DNA of 64,000 nt, taken from contig NZ_JAFY01000002.1 in NCBI RefSeq assembly GCF_000526375.1, positions 62,001 to 126,000 of the forward strand, in the 5' to 3' direction. How positions within the stretch are numbered: the first letter of the stretch is position 1; each line of letters begins with the position of its first letter. The position numbers and the translations under genes are program-made. Below, piece by piece: positions 27,234-36,921 of the stretch. The notes beneath the pieces are model-generated. The model did not search any database, had not been told where the DNA came from, and worked only from the letters and a program-made list of their open reading frames with translations. Source of the stretch: Aminiphilus circumscriptus DSM 16581. GTDB taxonomy: Bacteria; Synergistota; Synergistia; Synergistales; Aminiphilaceae.

Positions 27234-28712
27234 ATGACGGAGACAACGGGGGAACAAGAACAGCTCTTTCCTGAGATGGGCCCTTCCTTTCGCGAGTTCA
27301 TCGAGGCCAGCCCCTCGGTCATGTTGCTCATCGATCCCGAGACCAGCGCGATCGTCCAGGCGAACGAGGAGGCAACGGCCTTCTACGGATATCCCAAGGA
27401 GCGGCTCGAACGCATGGGCATTTCGGAGATCAACATCCTCCCCCCGGAGGAAATCCTCCGGGAGATGACCGCCGCAAAAACCAACCGCAAGAGTTTTTTC
27501 CGCTTTCGCCACCGCCTTGCCTCGGGAGAGCTGCGAGCCGTGCACGTCTATTCCTCCCCCGTCCAGATGGAAGGAAAGCGGCTGCTCTGTTCCATCATCC
27601 AGGATGTGACGGACCTGAAAAGCGACGAGGACCGGGCGGAACGACGCCGTCTGGAGGAACACCTCGCCCGCAGCGTGGCCCTCCTCGGGGCCGCCATCGA
27701 GTCCGTGGCGGAGGGCATCATCGTGGTGGACATGAAGGGGCGGGTGCTCATCTACAACGCTAACTTCGAACGCTTCTGGAACACCCCCTCGGGGTGGAGC
27801 ACCGCCTTCGATCCGGAGGAACGACTGACCTTCCTGAGCAATCTCGCCCGAGACCAGGAGGAGTTCATGAAGCTCATCCAGACCGTCCGGAACCAACCCG
27901 ACCTGGAGCGGAGCGGCACAATGCACCTGGCGGACGGGCGGATCTTGGAGTTCGAGTCCCGCCCCTTCCGGGCGGAGGAGACCATTCTCGGGCGCATCTG
28001 GAGCATCCGGGACGTGACCGAGCGGGAGGAGGCCCGAAAGGCCCTCGAGACCTCCCTCCGGGAGAAGGAATTGCTCCTGCGGGAAATCCACCACCGGGTG
28101 AAGAACAACCTGCAGATCGTGGCGAGCCTCCTCTCGCTCCACCTGGGAACCGCGGAGAATCCCAAGGTGAGAGAGGCCCTGCTGGAGAGCCGCGGCCGCG
28201 TGCAGAGCATGGCGCTCATCCACGAGAAGATCTACCGCTCCCGGGACGTCTCCGCCGTCAATCTGGAGGAATACGTGGCGGACGTGGTGCGGAGCGTGGC
28301 CGGAGCGTTCGGTCTGCCCAGCCGAACCGTGACGCTCGACATCGAGGCGGAACCGCTTCCCTTGGACATCGACCGAGCCGTTCCCTGCGGCCTCGTTCTC
28401 AACGAACTCGTGACCAACGTGTACAAACACGCCTTTCCGCAGGGGCAGGCGGGAACGCTTTTCGTGCGCATCGCCGCGGACCGGGAAGGATCCGCCCACA
28501 TCACCATCGCCGACGACGGCGTGGGGCTTCCCGACGGATTCGACCCCAAAACACTGCACTCGTTGGGGATCACCATCGTGACCGCCCTGGTGGAGCAACT
28601 CAGAGGAACACTTCGTTTCTCCTCCGGCCCGTCGGAAAAAGGCACGGCCGTACACATCCGCTTTCCCCTCGGAGACGACCGAAACGGCAAGACTCCGGTG
28701 CAGACGGTGTAA
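27234..28712 (+). CDS. PAS-domain sensor histidine kinase (HisKA_2 type)
   Basis: 492 aa, cytosolic. Two PAS-like domains (~15-130 and ~145-270) precede the HisKA_2 phosphoacceptor helix [11 protein letters not shown] (H286/H287) and the ATPase domain with [21 protein letters not shown] and a GTAVHIRF end. ATG 27234 was chosen because AAAAGGAGG is eight bases upstream; the frame extends to 27180 without a site. No response regulator is adjacent, so its partner is elsewhere. HisKA_2 kinases often signal to output regulators or chemotaxis-like and stress circuits. Confidence 0.88.
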   Translation: MTETTGEQEQLFPEMGPSFREFIEASPSVMLLIDPETSAIVQANEEATAFYGYPKERLERMGISEINILPPEEILREMTAAKTNRKSFFRFRHRLASGELRAVHVYSSPVQMEGKRLLCSIIQDVTDLKSDEDRAERRRLEEHLARSVALLGAAIESVAEGIIVVDMKGRVLIYNANFERFWNTPSGWSTAFDPEERLTFLSNLARDQEEFMKLIQTVRNQPDLERSGTMHLADGRILEFESRPFRAEETILGRIWSIRDVTEREEARKALETSLREKELLLREIHHRVKNNLQIVASLLSLHLGTAENPKVREALLESRGRVQSMALIHEKIYRSRDVSAVNLEEYVADVVRSVAGAFGLPSRTVTLDIEAEPLPLDIDRAVPCGLVLNELVTNVYKHAFPQGQAGTLFVRIAADREGSAHITIADDGVGLPDGFDPKTLHSLGITIVTALVEQLRGTLRFSSGPSEKGTAVHIRFPLGDDRNGKTPVQTV

Positions 28713-28723
28713 CGAAAACGTCA

Positions 28724-28752
28724 TTGCCTTCCCAAAGAATCTTGCCTATAAT
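28724..28752 (+). promoter_or_regulatory. Strong promoter upstream of the winged-helix gene
   Basis: TTGCCT and a perfect TATAAT separated by 17 bp, just after the kinase gene. The inverted repeat ATGACG...CGTCAT (28751-28770) overlaps the -10 and start point, and another ACGTCAT lies just before the -35, so an operator is likely. Confidence 0.65.
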
Positions 28753-28780
28753 GACGATGTGCCACGTCATAAGGAGCCGA

Positions 28781-28795
28781 ATGACACTTGTGTAA
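28781..28795 (+). CDS. Possible leader peptide MTLV
   Basis: ATG ACA CTT GTG followed by TAA, with a good AAGGAG site four bases upstream, ~25 bases inside the transcript expected from the TATAAT promoter. It may control the 130-base leader of the winged-helix gene. Four codons can arise by chance, so this is tentative. Confidence 0.3.
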   Translation: MTLV

Positions 28796-28891
28796 CGCAT
28801 TCCGGGCTTTTTCGAAGGAACGAAGGAGACCGGGCAATCGAAGCGCGCCGGGGAACGTGCGGTACGCGGTTATTCCGAGGAGGGGATCATC

Positions 28892-29110
28892 GTGGAGGTG
28901 TCGCAGGTTTTGAGCGTGGAAACCATCGGAGAAGCGGCGGGAGTGGTCTGGTCCCATCTCAGCGAAAACGGAAGAACGACCCTCACGGCGCTGCACAAAG
29001 CCATCCCTCTGCCGGACAGGCTCGTGGACACCGCGGTGGGCTGGCTCGCCCGGGAAAAGAAGATCGCCTTCGAGACCGAGGGACGAACGACCTACCTCTT
29101 CCTTCTTTAG
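28892..29110 (+). CDS. Small winged-helix protein (DUF2582-like)
   Basis: 72 aa. The sequence runs helix (TIGEAAGVVWSHLSENG), helix (TTLTALHKAI), recognition helix (DRLVDTAVGWLAREKK), then a beta-wing (IAFETEGRTTYLFL), a compact winged helix-turn-helix. Family resemblance is to the short DUF2582 proteins, whose role is unknown. GTG 28892 follows GAGGAGGGG. It has its own strong promoter with a possible operator, so autoregulation is plausible. Confidence 0.7.
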   Translation: MEVSQVLSVETIGEAAGVVWSHLSENGRTTLTALHKAIPLPDRLVDTAVGWLAREKKIAFETEGRTTYLFLL

Positions 29111-29123
29111 CGAACACACACCC

Positions 29124-29143
29124 CTCCCGGTTTCAAACGGGAG
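29124..29143 (+). terminator. Weak terminator after the winged-helix gene
   Basis: CTCCCG / CGGGAG stem with an 8-base loop, followed by a short T-containing stretch (GAGGTCGTTTC). Confidence 0.4.
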
Positions 29144-29252
29144 AGGTCGTTTCAGCGGAGCATTCCTTCCACGCAGGCGGTCCTTCGGGGCAACCCAGGA
29201 GCATTCGTGGCATTTCTTCCGTGAACAGTGAAAAAACTGTTACAAACATCTC

Positions 29253-29281
29253 TTGACCTTCCCTGGAAAGAGAACTAGCCT
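29253..29281 (+). promoter_or_regulatory. Promoter of the small zinc-ribbon-like gene
   Basis: TTGACC and TAGCCT separated by 17 bp. An AACAGT/ACTGTT inverted repeat (29224-29241) lies just upstream and may be an operator. Confidence 0.45.
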
Positions 29282-29303
29282 TAAGAAACAAGAACAGGGA
29301 AGG

Positions 29304-29513
29304 ATGTGGCACCCCATGACCGACCGTGAGGAATCACTGGCAAACCGTCGCGTACGGGTCCTCGATCCCGCGCGGGGCATGCTTGAGTGCAGAGAATGCG
29401 GCGCCAGATGGATCGTTCCTCCGCATCCCAGAGAGGAAGGACTCCCGCCGGGCTATTGGAAATGTCCCAATCGCTGCAACTGTTCTGACGAGAGCCGGGA
29501 GGAGGAGCGCTGA
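29304..29513 (+). CDS. Small Cys-rich (zinc-ribbon-like) protein of unknown function
   Basis: 69 aa from ATG 29304, which sits directly behind GGGAAGG; ATG 29316 is an alternative with wider spacing. It contains CRECGARW (CxxC) and a C-terminal CPNRCNC, so four or five cysteines could bind one metal ion. The rest is charged and ends EEER. No family recognised. It lies ahead of another unknown gene with a 73-bp gap. Confidence 0.5.
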   Translation: MWHPMTDREESLANRRVRVLDPARGMLECRECGARWIVPPHPREEGLPPGYWKCPNRCNCSDESREEER

Positions 29514-29586
29514 CGGTTCCGTGCCGTCCCGAAGGAAGTCCCCCGGCAAACAGCACCTCCGGAAAAACGGGAAGGTCTGACACACC

Positions 29587-30060
29587 ATGGATGACGAGAA
29601 GAAACAGCACCGGTTCGCCGCTGCGGAAGCGGGCAAGGCGATGATGTCCCTCATGCTGGGGCGTCCCGCGTCTCCACTCTCTCTTCCTCCTTTTTCCCCC
29701 GAGAAAACCCTGAAAAAGTCCGATCCGTTTCTTCCCTCCCACCTGCGCGATCCCCGGCGACGACGCGCCCTCGCGGAAGGGCACGTCCTCTTCGCCCTGA
29801 GCGGCCTCGCCGCGGTGCGTCTTCTCCTGGACGACCGGACCCGACCCGACCTGGACGATCCGGACGTGCAAAGCGCCTACGACGCAGCCCGCTCCGTCTG
29901 CGGCAGCGAGGAGGAGTGCGCCGCCTTCGTGGAATGGCTCTGGCAGCGATGCATTGCGCTGCTTTCTCTTTCTCCCAGGCCCGAACGAATGCGCGCTCTG
30001 GCGGAACAGCTTCTGCGGAAGGGAAACCTTTCGGAACGGGAGATTCTCCGCCATCTCTGA
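29587..30060 (+). CDS. Unknown helical protein
   Basis: 157 aa, soluble, no known motif recognised. The N-terminal ~50 residues are Pro/Ser-rich, followed by likely helices (ALAEGHVLFALSGLAAVRLLL and EEECAAFVEWLWQRCIALL). Codon use resembles the neighbours, which supports a real gene. Its start ATG 29587 has a moderate GGAAGG site. It could be cotranscribed with the cysteine-rich protein before it. Confidence 0.55.
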   Translation: MDDEKKQHRFAAAEAGKAMMSLMLGRPASPLSLPPFSPEKTLKKSDPFLPSHLRDPRRRRALAEGHVLFALSGLAAVRLLLDDRTRPDLDDPDVQSAYDAARSVCGSEEECAAFVEWLWQRCIALLSLSPRPERMRALAEQLLRKGNLSEREILRHL

Positions 30061-30215
30061 CGGGAAGAGCACTGTTTCCGTCCGTTTTTCAAATTCTTTA
30101 CACTTTCGACATGACAAGGACACGCAAACAGGGTACACTGGGAACCGTCGCGGATCGAGCGAACCGGAAGAAAACGTCTCCGCCGCTTGCGAAACGCGGA
30201 AGGAGGAAACCCGTC

Positions 30216-31061
30216 ATGACGCAATTCCGCAGTATTTTCATCTCGGACATGCATCTCGGCTGTCGCTGGTGTCAGGCCAAACTTCTCGCATCCTTCCTCT
30301 CCTCCGTCGAATGTGAAAACCTCTTCCTGGTGGGCGACATCATCGACGGCTGGAAGCTCAAACGCCGGTCGAGCTGGCCTCAATCCCACAACAAGGTTCT
30401 CCGGAAGATCCTCAAGATGTCCAAGAAAACCAGGATCTGTTACATCCCCGGCAATCATGACGAATTCCTCGACGAATTCGACGGATACCATTTCGGCCAC
30501 ATCGAAATCGCGCGGAGCGCCAAACACGTCACCGCCGACGGCAGGCGTTTCCTCGTGATTCACGGGGACGAATTCGACCTGGTGGTGAAATACAAGCGCT
30601 GGCTCGCCGTGCTGGGTGATCTGGCCTACGAGATCTGCCTCCAGCTCAACAGTTGGCTCAACTCCCTGCGCTCCCTCCTCGGCCTGGGATACTGGTCCTT
30701 TTCCGAGTATCTCAAACACAAGGTCAAGGACGCGGTGAACTTCATCGGCGACTTCGAGAACGCCCTGCTCCACCGGGCACGGACCTCCGGCGTGGACGGG
30801 ATCATCTGCGGCCATATCCACCGCCCCGCCATCCGCCAGGTGGAGAACATCACCTACGCCAACTGTGGCGACTGGGTCGAGAGCTGCTCCGCTCTGGTGG
30901 AACATCCGGACGGCACGCTGGAAATTCTTCGCTGGAAGGACATGGTCTCCCGAATCCCCTTCGTCACCACCGAGGGAGAGATGGTCTTCCGCGACCCCGA
31001 TTCCGCGCCACGCCCCACACCGGATTCCACTCTTCCCGAGCCGGTGGCCTCGCCTCTCTGA
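30216..31061 (+). CDS. LpxH-like metallophosphoesterase
   Basis: 281 aa. Calcineurin-type motifs are in order: SDMHLG, GDIIDGW, GNHDE, a later IHGDEFD and GHIHRP. The spacing and the WxxGDIIDGW-like helix fit the UDP-2,3-diacylglucosamine pyrophosphatase group, which makes lipid X for lipid A. The C-terminal ~40 residues are an extra low-complexity tail. ATG 30216 follows AAGGAGGAAAC; the frame is open to 29916 but overlaps the upstream gene. Identity as true LpxH is likely, not certain; related cytosolic phosphoesterases exist. Confidence 0.75.
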   Translation: MTQFRSIFISDMHLGCRWCQAKLLASFLSSVECENLFLVGDIIDGWKLKRRSSWPQSHNKVLRKILKMSKKTRICYIPGNHDEFLDEFDGYHFGHIEIARSAKHVTADGRRFLVIHGDEFDLVVKYKRWLAVLGDLAYEICLQLNSWLNSLRSLLGLGYWSFSEYLKHKVKDAVNFIGDFENALLHRARTSGVDGIICGHIHRPAIRQVENITYANCGDWVESCSALVEHPDGTLEILRWKDMVSRIPFVTTEGEMVFRDPDSAPRPTPDSTLPEPVASPL

Positions 31062-31072
31062 CGTTCTCTCTT

Positions 31073-31108
31073 CCGATCCGGGCCGAAACGGCCCGGATCG
31101 GTTCTTTT
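31073..31108 (+). terminator. Intrinsic terminator after the LpxH-like gene
   Basis: Perfect 12-bp stem CCGATCCGGGCC / GGCCCGGATCGG with a GAAAC loop, followed by TTCTTTT. Confidence 0.85.
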
Positions 31109-31136
31109 CACCCATCCACTCAGGAGGTGCGTTTCA

Positions 31137-31520
31137 GTGGGATACGAAAGAAATCTCGCCATCCAGCAGAAGCACCGGATTCAGCAGTCGGACCGCCGCA
31201 TCCGCATGCTTGAGACGGAGGCGGAGACCCTCCGAGGAGCCCGAAAGATTCTCGAACGGTGGAATTCGAGCCTGGAGTGCTGGATGTGCGAAATCGACCG
31301 CATCACCACGGATCCGCGGGTGCGTCACATCACGCGGAGAGCGCTTTCGTTCCTGCGGGAGCCCGTTCCGGTCGGGGAAAACCTGGATCTGTACGAAAGC
31401 GCCCTTGATTTCATCAAATGGGAGCGCCGGAGCCGGACATCGGCCTTCGCCGAAGGCAAGGACACACCCCGCAAGCACCTCCGGAAAGAGACGAGGGATT
31501 CGGTAGTGTCCCGGGGCTGA
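31137..31520 (+). CDS. Unknown coiled-coil protein
   Basis: 127 aa, GTG start at 31137 behind AGGAGG. Residues ~10-50 form a likely amphipathic coiled coil (IQQKHRIQQSDRRIRMLETE). A Cys-containing segment (LECWMCEID) follows. The C-terminus is basic. No family recognised. It is separated from the gene before by a terminator, so it needs its own promoter, which was not found. Confidence 0.5.
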   Translation: MGYERNLAIQQKHRIQQSDRRIRMLETEAETLRGARKILERWNSSLECWMCEIDRITTDPRVRHITRRALSFLREPVPVGENLDLYESALDFIKWERRSRTSAFAEGKDTPRKHLRKETRDSVVSRG

Positions 31521-31621
31521 CCCGGGGAAGGGCAACGCGAAACACGCGCCGGAGTCCGTGCGGCGCCTTCGGGCGCTGCTCCGGCAGACAACCGGCGATC
31601 GCCTTTTCCGCAACAGCGCAA

Positions 31622-31659
31622 AGAGGCGAGGCTCCTCCTCCGAGGAATGCCTCGCCTCT
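31622..31659. terminator. Terminator between convergent genes
   Basis: 11-bp perfect stem AGAGGCGAGGC / GCCTCGCCTCT with a 16-base loop. The minus-strand side continues TTGCGCTGTT. It probably ends the chemoreceptor transcript and may serve the plus strand too. Confidence 0.6.
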
Positions 31660-31733
31660 CCAAAACGGAACCTGACGGACCGCCCCGGTCGGAAGAGCCT
31701 GCATCCTCCCCGGGGTACAGGTGAAGCGGCGCC

Positions 31734-33827
31734 TCACGCCTTCTTCCGGGGAACCCCCTTTGCGGGAAGGGCCGGGGCTCCCGTCGGCGCTGGAACGAGC
31801 CCCGCTTCCGCTCCGCCCACGCTGAACTGCGACAGAAGCTTCTGAATCCGCTCCGCACCGGTCGCGGTCTCCTGGGCCTCTCTGGCCACGTTCTCCGACG
31901 CCTTGGCGGTGCTCTCCGTGGCCTGCCGGATGTTTTCGATGGTGTCCACCACGGTGAGCGTTCCCTTGGTGACCTGGTCTATCCCCGAGGCCATCTCCTG
32001 GGCGGCGGCGGCCTGCTCCTGCGAGGCGGCGGCGATGTTCTGCATCACGTCGTTCACCCGGGCGATCTGGGCAAGAGACTCCTTCAGCTCCTTCTCCGCC
32101 TCCGCGGCAGCCGCCACGGTCTCTTTCATGATGGTTCCCGATTCGGTGGTGATGTCAAGGGACTGCTTCGTGTCCGCCTGGAGGGAGCCGATGAGGCTCT
32201 CCACCTGCTTGGCCGCCACGTTGGATTCCTCCGCGAGTTTCCGCACTTCCTCCGCCACCACCGCGAAGCCGCGTCCCGCCTCGCCCGCCCGGGCCGCCTC
32301 GATGGCGGCGTTCAGGGCCAGAAGGTTCGTCTGGTCCGCGATCTGTTTGATGGTGGTGACGAACTGGGTGATGGAACTCACCGACGCGGCCACGCGGTTG
32401 ATGCTCTTGACGGAGTCCTCGGTCCTCGCGCCGACGGCCTGGATCTTCGCGATGACGCCCTCCACCCGGGCCACGGATTTCTCGCTCATTCCGGCGGTCA
32501 CGGCGGTGGCCTCGGCACCTTCCGACGCGGACTGGGCCGCCGTGGTGGCCGACGAGGCCACTTCCTCGACCCCCGCGTTGGTCTGCTGGAGCGCCGCGGA
32601 GTTGCTCTCCGACAGGGAGGCCACGGTCTCGATGGCACCCTTCACCTCTTCCATGGACGCCACGGTCTCCTCCGACAGGGCCGCGAGGGATTCGGCGCGC
32701 TGGGCGGAGAGAACCGCCTCCTCCTGAAGCTCCAGTACCACCTGGCGCTGCCGGGCGATCATGGCGGCCAGTGCGTCCGCCATGGTGTTCATCTCGTCCC
32801 GGGTGTTCACGTGGAAGTCCTCCCGGGTGAAGGAGAGATCCCCGTCCCGTGCCCGCTCCGCCAGGGCCACCACGTTTTTGATGGGGCGGGAGATGGAATT
32901 GCCCAGCAGATAGGAGATGATAAAAAAGACCACCACGATGGCCCCCACGAGCCCCGCGAGGATTTTCGCCAGGGCATGCGCCGTGGCGTGGAGTTCCTCC
33001 ACCGGCACGGCCACGCCCAGAGTCCACTTGGGGGCGTGCGGCACGGGGAGACTGAAAAGAGCGACCTCGCTTCCGTCGGGACGGGTGAAAACTCCTTGTG
33101 TCGCCTCGCCCGCCATGACCCGGCGGACGACGGTGTCAAGGTCCTTGAAACCCAGCGCCGCCGACTCCAGGACGTTGAGCTTCATCACCTGCTCCTTGTC
33201 CGGATGCGCCATGACGAGCCCGGTACTGTCCACGATCCAGCCGAACCCGCCATTGCCTATCGCAATGTCCTTCATCATTTCGCTCACCGCGTCGAGACGG
33301 AGCGAAGCTCCCAGCACACCCACAGGCTTCCCTGTGTAGTCCTTGATGGCGTGGGCGATGACGAAAATGGGCTGGTTGGTCGTGCGGGAGATCACGGGAT
33401 CGGTGATGGCCATGTCCCGGGCGCCGCTCATGATCTCCTTGAAGTAGGGACGGTCGGCGAGGTTTGCCGACAGGCCCTCCACCGTGGTCGGGGCGTGTCC
33501 CGAGGCGTCCGCCACGAAATACATCTCGATGAACCGGGATTCCCGTTCCTGAAGCAGTCGCAAATCACCCTTCATGGCGTCCCAGCTCATGGTGTGGACG
33601 ATATCCATCTCCGCGGCACCCCGCGTCACGTCGATCATCCGGAGGAGCCACTCCCCGAGCTGATCCGCCCTGGCACGGGCGATTCCCATGGCCATGTCGT
33701 CCGCGAGAGCCGTGACGGAACTGTTCACCTGCCGATAGAGAACCATCCCGAGAGCACCACAGAGCACCACCACGGCGGACACGAACCACACCAGTATCTT
33801 TCCCCGTATCGTCCTCATGAGCCACAT
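31734..33827 (-). CDS. Methyl-accepting chemotaxis protein (copy A)
   Basis: 697 aa. Topology: a transmembrane helix at ~10-32, a periplasmic double-Cache-like sensor (~35-275), a second helix (~285-308), HAMP (~310-360) and a long methyl-accepting signalling domain. The tip [20 protein letters not shown] is canonical. There is no C-terminal CheR/CheB-binding pentapeptide. Start ATG 33827 follows GGGAG by five bases; the ATG at 33818 aligns with the start of the neighbouring receptor. Its signalling half is almost the same as copy B even at silent positions, while the sensor differs, so the two should feed one array with different ligands. Confidence 0.92.
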   Translation of the reverse strand: MWLMRTIRGKILVWFVSAVVVLCGALGMVLYRQVNSSVTALADDMAMGIARARADQLGEWLLRMIDVTRGAAEMDIVHTMSWDAMKGDLRLLQERESRFIEMYFVADASGHAPTTVEGLSANLADRPYFKEIMSGARDMAITDPVISRTTNQPIFVIAHAIKDYTGKPVGVLGASLRLDAVSEMMKDIAIGNGGFGWIVDSTGLVMAHPDKEQVMKLNVLESAALGFKDLDTVVRRVMAGEATQGVFTRPDGSEVALFSLPVPHAPKWTLGVAVPVEELHATAHALAKILAGLVGAIVVVFFIISYLLGNSISRPIKNVVALAERARDGDLSFTREDFHVNTRDEMNTMADALAAMIARQRQVVLELQEEAVLSAQRAESLAALSEETVASMEEVKGAIETVASLSESNSAALQQTNAGVEEVASSATTAAQSASEGAEATAVTAGMSEKSVARVEGVIAKIQAVGARTEDSVKSINRVAASVSSITQFVTTIKQIADQTNLLALNAAIEAARAGEAGRGFAVVAEEVRKLAEESNVAAKQVESLIGSLQADTKQSLDITTESGTIMKETVAAAAEAEKELKESLAQIARVNDVMQNIAAASQEQAAAAQEMASGIDQVTKGTLTVVDTIENIRQATESTAKASENVAREAQETATGAERIQKLLSQFSVGGAEAGLVPAPTGAPALPAKGVPRKKA

Positions 33828-34299
33828 CACTTCTCCCTTCCTCTGTTCCGGCGCGCTGCATCGACGTAAAACCTCTTGAAAAGAAATTCTAGGTCAAACA
33901 CAACGAAAAGTCTATTGAGCATGGACTATGGCTCGGTTGTTATGTCTGCATCATGTCTTCCTGTTGAAACGCTTGCATTTTAATTTCATATATTTTCTCG
34001 GCGATCTTCTTCCGCCGGTTCTGAGCGCCCCCTTCCGAAAAAACATTTCCGCGGGCTCTCCAGGTTTCAGAGAAGAATGCTCAGACCGCATTCGAAGGAA
34101 CGGTGCGTTCCGCATCGCACGGCGAGAGGAATCGCATACCGACGGACGCGTTTCACTCCTCTTCGGACGCACGCACAGACACACCCCACGACAGAAGCGG
34201 GGCGCCTCGAAAGAGGCGCTCCGCTTCTGTCGTGGATCCCGTTCCGTTCATGCGTTTCGATTGGTTCCCGGAGAGGATGTCCCCGGTTCGCCGACACCG
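33828..34299. other. Intergenic region between the two chemoreceptors
   Basis: 472 bp without a gene. The right part holds a very long hairpin; the left part (33.88-34.0 kb) is AT-rich and should hold the promoter of copy A, although only weak -10/-35 pairs were found. Confidence 0.6.
34186..34235 (-). terminator. Long hairpin after chemoreceptor copy B
   Basis: 23-bp stem with a single G.U-type mismatch and a GAAA loop, 65 bases past the copy B stop. There is no T-run on either strand, so it may stabilise the mRNA end or need Rho. Confidence 0.55.
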
Positions 34300-36381
34300 C
34301 TACTTCTTCCGGATTCCTCTGCCCTGGGAGACCGCCGGACCCTGAGCCAGGGCGGGGATGAGATCCCCCGCCGCCGCGCCGACCCGGAATTGGGCCAGAA
34401 GTTCCTGGATTCGCTCCGCACCGGCGGAGGTGTCCTGAGCCTCTTTGGCCACGTTCTCCGACGCCGTGGCGGTATCCTCCGTCGCGGAATGGATGCCCGA
34501 AATGGTATCCACCACGGTGAGCGTTCCCTTTGTGACCTGGTCTATCCCCGAGGCCATCTCCTGGGCTGCGGCGGCCTGCTCCTGCGCCGCCGCGGCGATG
34601 TTCTGCATCACGTCGTTCACCCGGGCGATCTGGGCGAGAGCCTCCTTCAGTTCCTTCTGCGCCTCCGCGGCGGCGGCAACGGTCTCTTTCATGATGCTGC
34701 CCGATTCGACGGTGATGTCCAGGGACTGTTTCGTGTCCGCCTGGAGGGAGCTGATGAGGCTCTCCACCTGCTTGGCCGCCACGTTGGACTCCTCCGCGAG
34801 TTTCCGCACTTCCTCCGCCACCACCGCGAAGCCGCGTCCCGCCTCGCCCGCCCGGGCTGCCTCGATGGCGGCGTTCAGGGCCAGAAGGTTCGTCTGGTCC
34901 GCAATGGTCTTGATGGTGGTGACGAACTGGGTGATGGAACTCACCGACGCGGCCACGCGGTTGATGCTCTTGACGGATTCTTCCGACTTGGCTCCCACGG
35001 CCTGGATCTTTTCGATGACGCCCTCCACCCGGGCGACGGCCCGTTCGCTTCCCTCGGCGGTCACCGAGGCTGCTTCGGCACCCTCTGCAGCGGACTGGGC
35101 CGCCGTGGTGGCCGACGAGGCCACTTCCTCAACTCCCGCGTTGGTCTGCTGGAGCGCCGCGGAGTTGCTCTCCGACAGGGAGGCCACGGTCTCGATGGCG
35201 CCCTTCACCTCTTCCATGGACGCCACGGTCTCCTCCGACAGGGCCGCGAGGGATTCGGCGCGCTGGGCGGAGAGAACCGCCTCTTCCTGGAGTTCCACCA
35301 CGACTTCCCGCTGCCGGGCGATCATGGCGGCCAGCGCGTCCGCCATGGTGTTCATCTCGTCCTTGGTGTTGACCTTGAACTCTTCCCGGGTGATGGTAAG
35401 ATCCCCGTCCCGTGCCCGCTCCGCCAGGGCCACCACGTTCTTGATGGGACGGGAGATGGCGTTGCCCAGCAGGTAGGAGATGGCGATGAAGACCACCACG
35501 ATGGCGCCCACGAGCCCCGCGAGAAGTTTTGCCAGGTGGTTTGCCGTGGCGTATACCTCCGCCTCGGGGACGGAGACCGCAAAGGACCATCCGGGCGTGT
35601 TGGGAACGGGAGCGCCGAAGACAAAGAAATTCACGCCGTCGGGGCGAATCATCTCTCCCCGGGCCACCTCACCGCGCACCATGCGCCGCGCCACCTCGTC
35701 GAGCTTCTTGAATCCGGCCTCCCCGGACTTGAGCGCGTTCAGCTTCATGACGAGATCCTTGTTCGGATGGGCGAGGATCAGCCCCGTGCCGTCGATGATC
35801 CAGCCGTAGCCGTTCTCCCCCATCTTGATGCTTCCCGCCATGTCGCTCGCCGTGGAGAGCAGCACCGTGGCCCCCAGCACGCCCACGGTCTTTCCCGATG
35901 CATCCTTCACGGCGTTGGCGATGACGAAGATCTGCTCTCCCGACACCCTCGAAACAAGCGGATCGGAGACCACCGAATCCTTGGCGCCGCTCATGATCTC
36001 CTTGAAGTAGGCCCGCTCGGACAGATCGACGGGCTCGCCTCCAGCAGTGGTGGGAGCCCTGCCCGTGGCGTCCGCCAGAAAGTACATCTCGATGTATCGG
36101 GCGTCGCGTTTCTGGAGCCGAATCAGATCTTCCTTCATGCCGTCCCAGTCCATGGCGCGGACGATGTTCCGATCCGCCACGGTCTTCGTCAGAACGGCGA
36201 GGCCGGAAATCCACTCCCCGAGCTGGTCCGCCCGGGCCTTCGCGATTTCCTCGGACATGTCCTCGGAAAGCGCACCCACACTGCTGTTCACCTGCTGGTA
36301 GAGTACAACACCAAGGGCACCGCAAAGCACAAGCACCGCAGACACAAACCACGCAAGAATCTTTCCCCGTATCGTTCTCAT
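34300..36381 (-). CDS. Methyl-accepting chemotaxis protein (copy B)
   Basis: 693 aa with the same architecture as copy A: helix at ~8-30, dCache-like periplasmic sensor, second helix near 285-308, HAMP, signalling domain. The start [13 protein letters not shown] aligns exactly with copy A. ATG 36381 follows GAGGAG by eight bases. The C-terminal tail differs from copy A and ends in basic residues without a tether pentapeptide. Tandem position and near identity of the signalling halves point to duplication followed by gene conversion. Confidence 0.93.
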   Translation of the reverse strand: MRTIRGKILAWFVSAVLVLCGALGVVLYQQVNSSVGALSEDMSEEIAKARADQLGEWISGLAVLTKTVADRNIVRAMDWDGMKEDLIRLQKRDARYIEMYFLADATGRAPTTAGGEPVDLSERAYFKEIMSGAKDSVVSDPLVSRVSGEQIFVIANAVKDASGKTVGVLGATVLLSTASDMAGSIKMGENGYGWIIDGTGLILAHPNKDLVMKLNALKSGEAGFKKLDEVARRMVRGEVARGEMIRPDGVNFFVFGAPVPNTPGWSFAVSVPEAEVYATANHLAKLLAGLVGAIVVVFIAISYLLGNAISRPIKNVVALAERARDGDLTITREEFKVNTKDEMNTMADALAAMIARQREVVVELQEEAVLSAQRAESLAALSEETVASMEEVKGAIETVASLSESNSAALQQTNAGVEEVASSATTAAQSAAEGAEAASVTAEGSERAVARVEGVIEKIQAVGAKSEESVKSINRVAASVSSITQFVTTIKTIADQTNLLALNAAIEAARAGEAGRGFAVVAEEVRKLAEESNVAAKQVESLISSLQADTKQSLDITVESGSIMKETVAAAAEAQKELKEALAQIARVNDVMQNIAAAAQEQAAAAQEMASGIDQVTKGTLTVVDTISGIHSATEDTATASENVAKEAQDTSAGAERIQELLAQFRVGAAAGDLIPALAQGPAVSQGRGIRKK

Positions 36382-36921
36382 GACTCTCTCCTCTTTCGTA
36401 CTCCCGGTCGACGAGTGCCTCGTCCGTGGCGTTTTCGCGCTCCGAGTTCCCGCTCTTGCTCCCGTCTCTTTCGGAGCTTTCCCTCCAGGAGAGAGGATTT
36501 TCTCTCCGAAAAATGCTCCTTGCGACGCACTCACAGCGGGATCGATTTGCCATACCACACAGAAAACAAGCCACTCTCAGAAAATCAAACCATTTTGGAT
36601 GCAAAATTTTTCGCTCCGCCCTTGTGAGAACCATCATAGCGGGGACTCGAAGAAACATGCGTTAGGGAGCCGTGAGAGTTCACTGTCCGAAAAGAGCGTT
36701 TCAGGGAAGCGGGAAGTGGAAGGAAGACATGCCGGCGCCAGGCCGGCAAAGGACACGACCGAACGGCTGCGCGGAAGCGAGGAGAGACGAAAGGGGCTCC
36801 CGGTTTTCGGGAGCCCCTTGTTCTGTCCTGTGTGCGTCCTCGTGCGGAAACGGTCCCTCCCGTTCCTCGCCCCGGACCCGGCGGGATTTTCCTTCCCGCT
36901 CACCGTCCGCGGGGAAACGCA
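36382..36921. other. Intergenic region upstream of chemoreceptor copy B
   Basis: 540 bp without a believable gene. It contains the terminator of the MFS gene at 36791-36819 and an AT-rich stretch near 36.54-36.62 kb where the copy B promoter is expected; no clear hexamer pair was found. Confidence 0.6.
36791..36819 (-). terminator. Intrinsic terminator after the MFS gene
   Basis: 12-bp perfect stem AAGGGGCTCCCG / CGGGAGCCCCTT with a 5-base loop. On the minus strand it runs into TTTCGTCTCTCC. Confidence 0.75.

Noticed and set aside
29916-30215. N-terminal extension of the LpxH-like protein to 29916
   Set aside because: It would overlap the upstream gene and adds sequence unlike the family; ATG 30216 has AAGGAGG and begins right at the metallophosphoesterase fold.
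33928-36627. 899-codon plus-strand frame opposite chemoreceptor copy B
   Set aside because: Antisense shadow, with His/Gly/Leu-rich composition typical of the reverse of Ala/Glu-rich coiled-coil genes.
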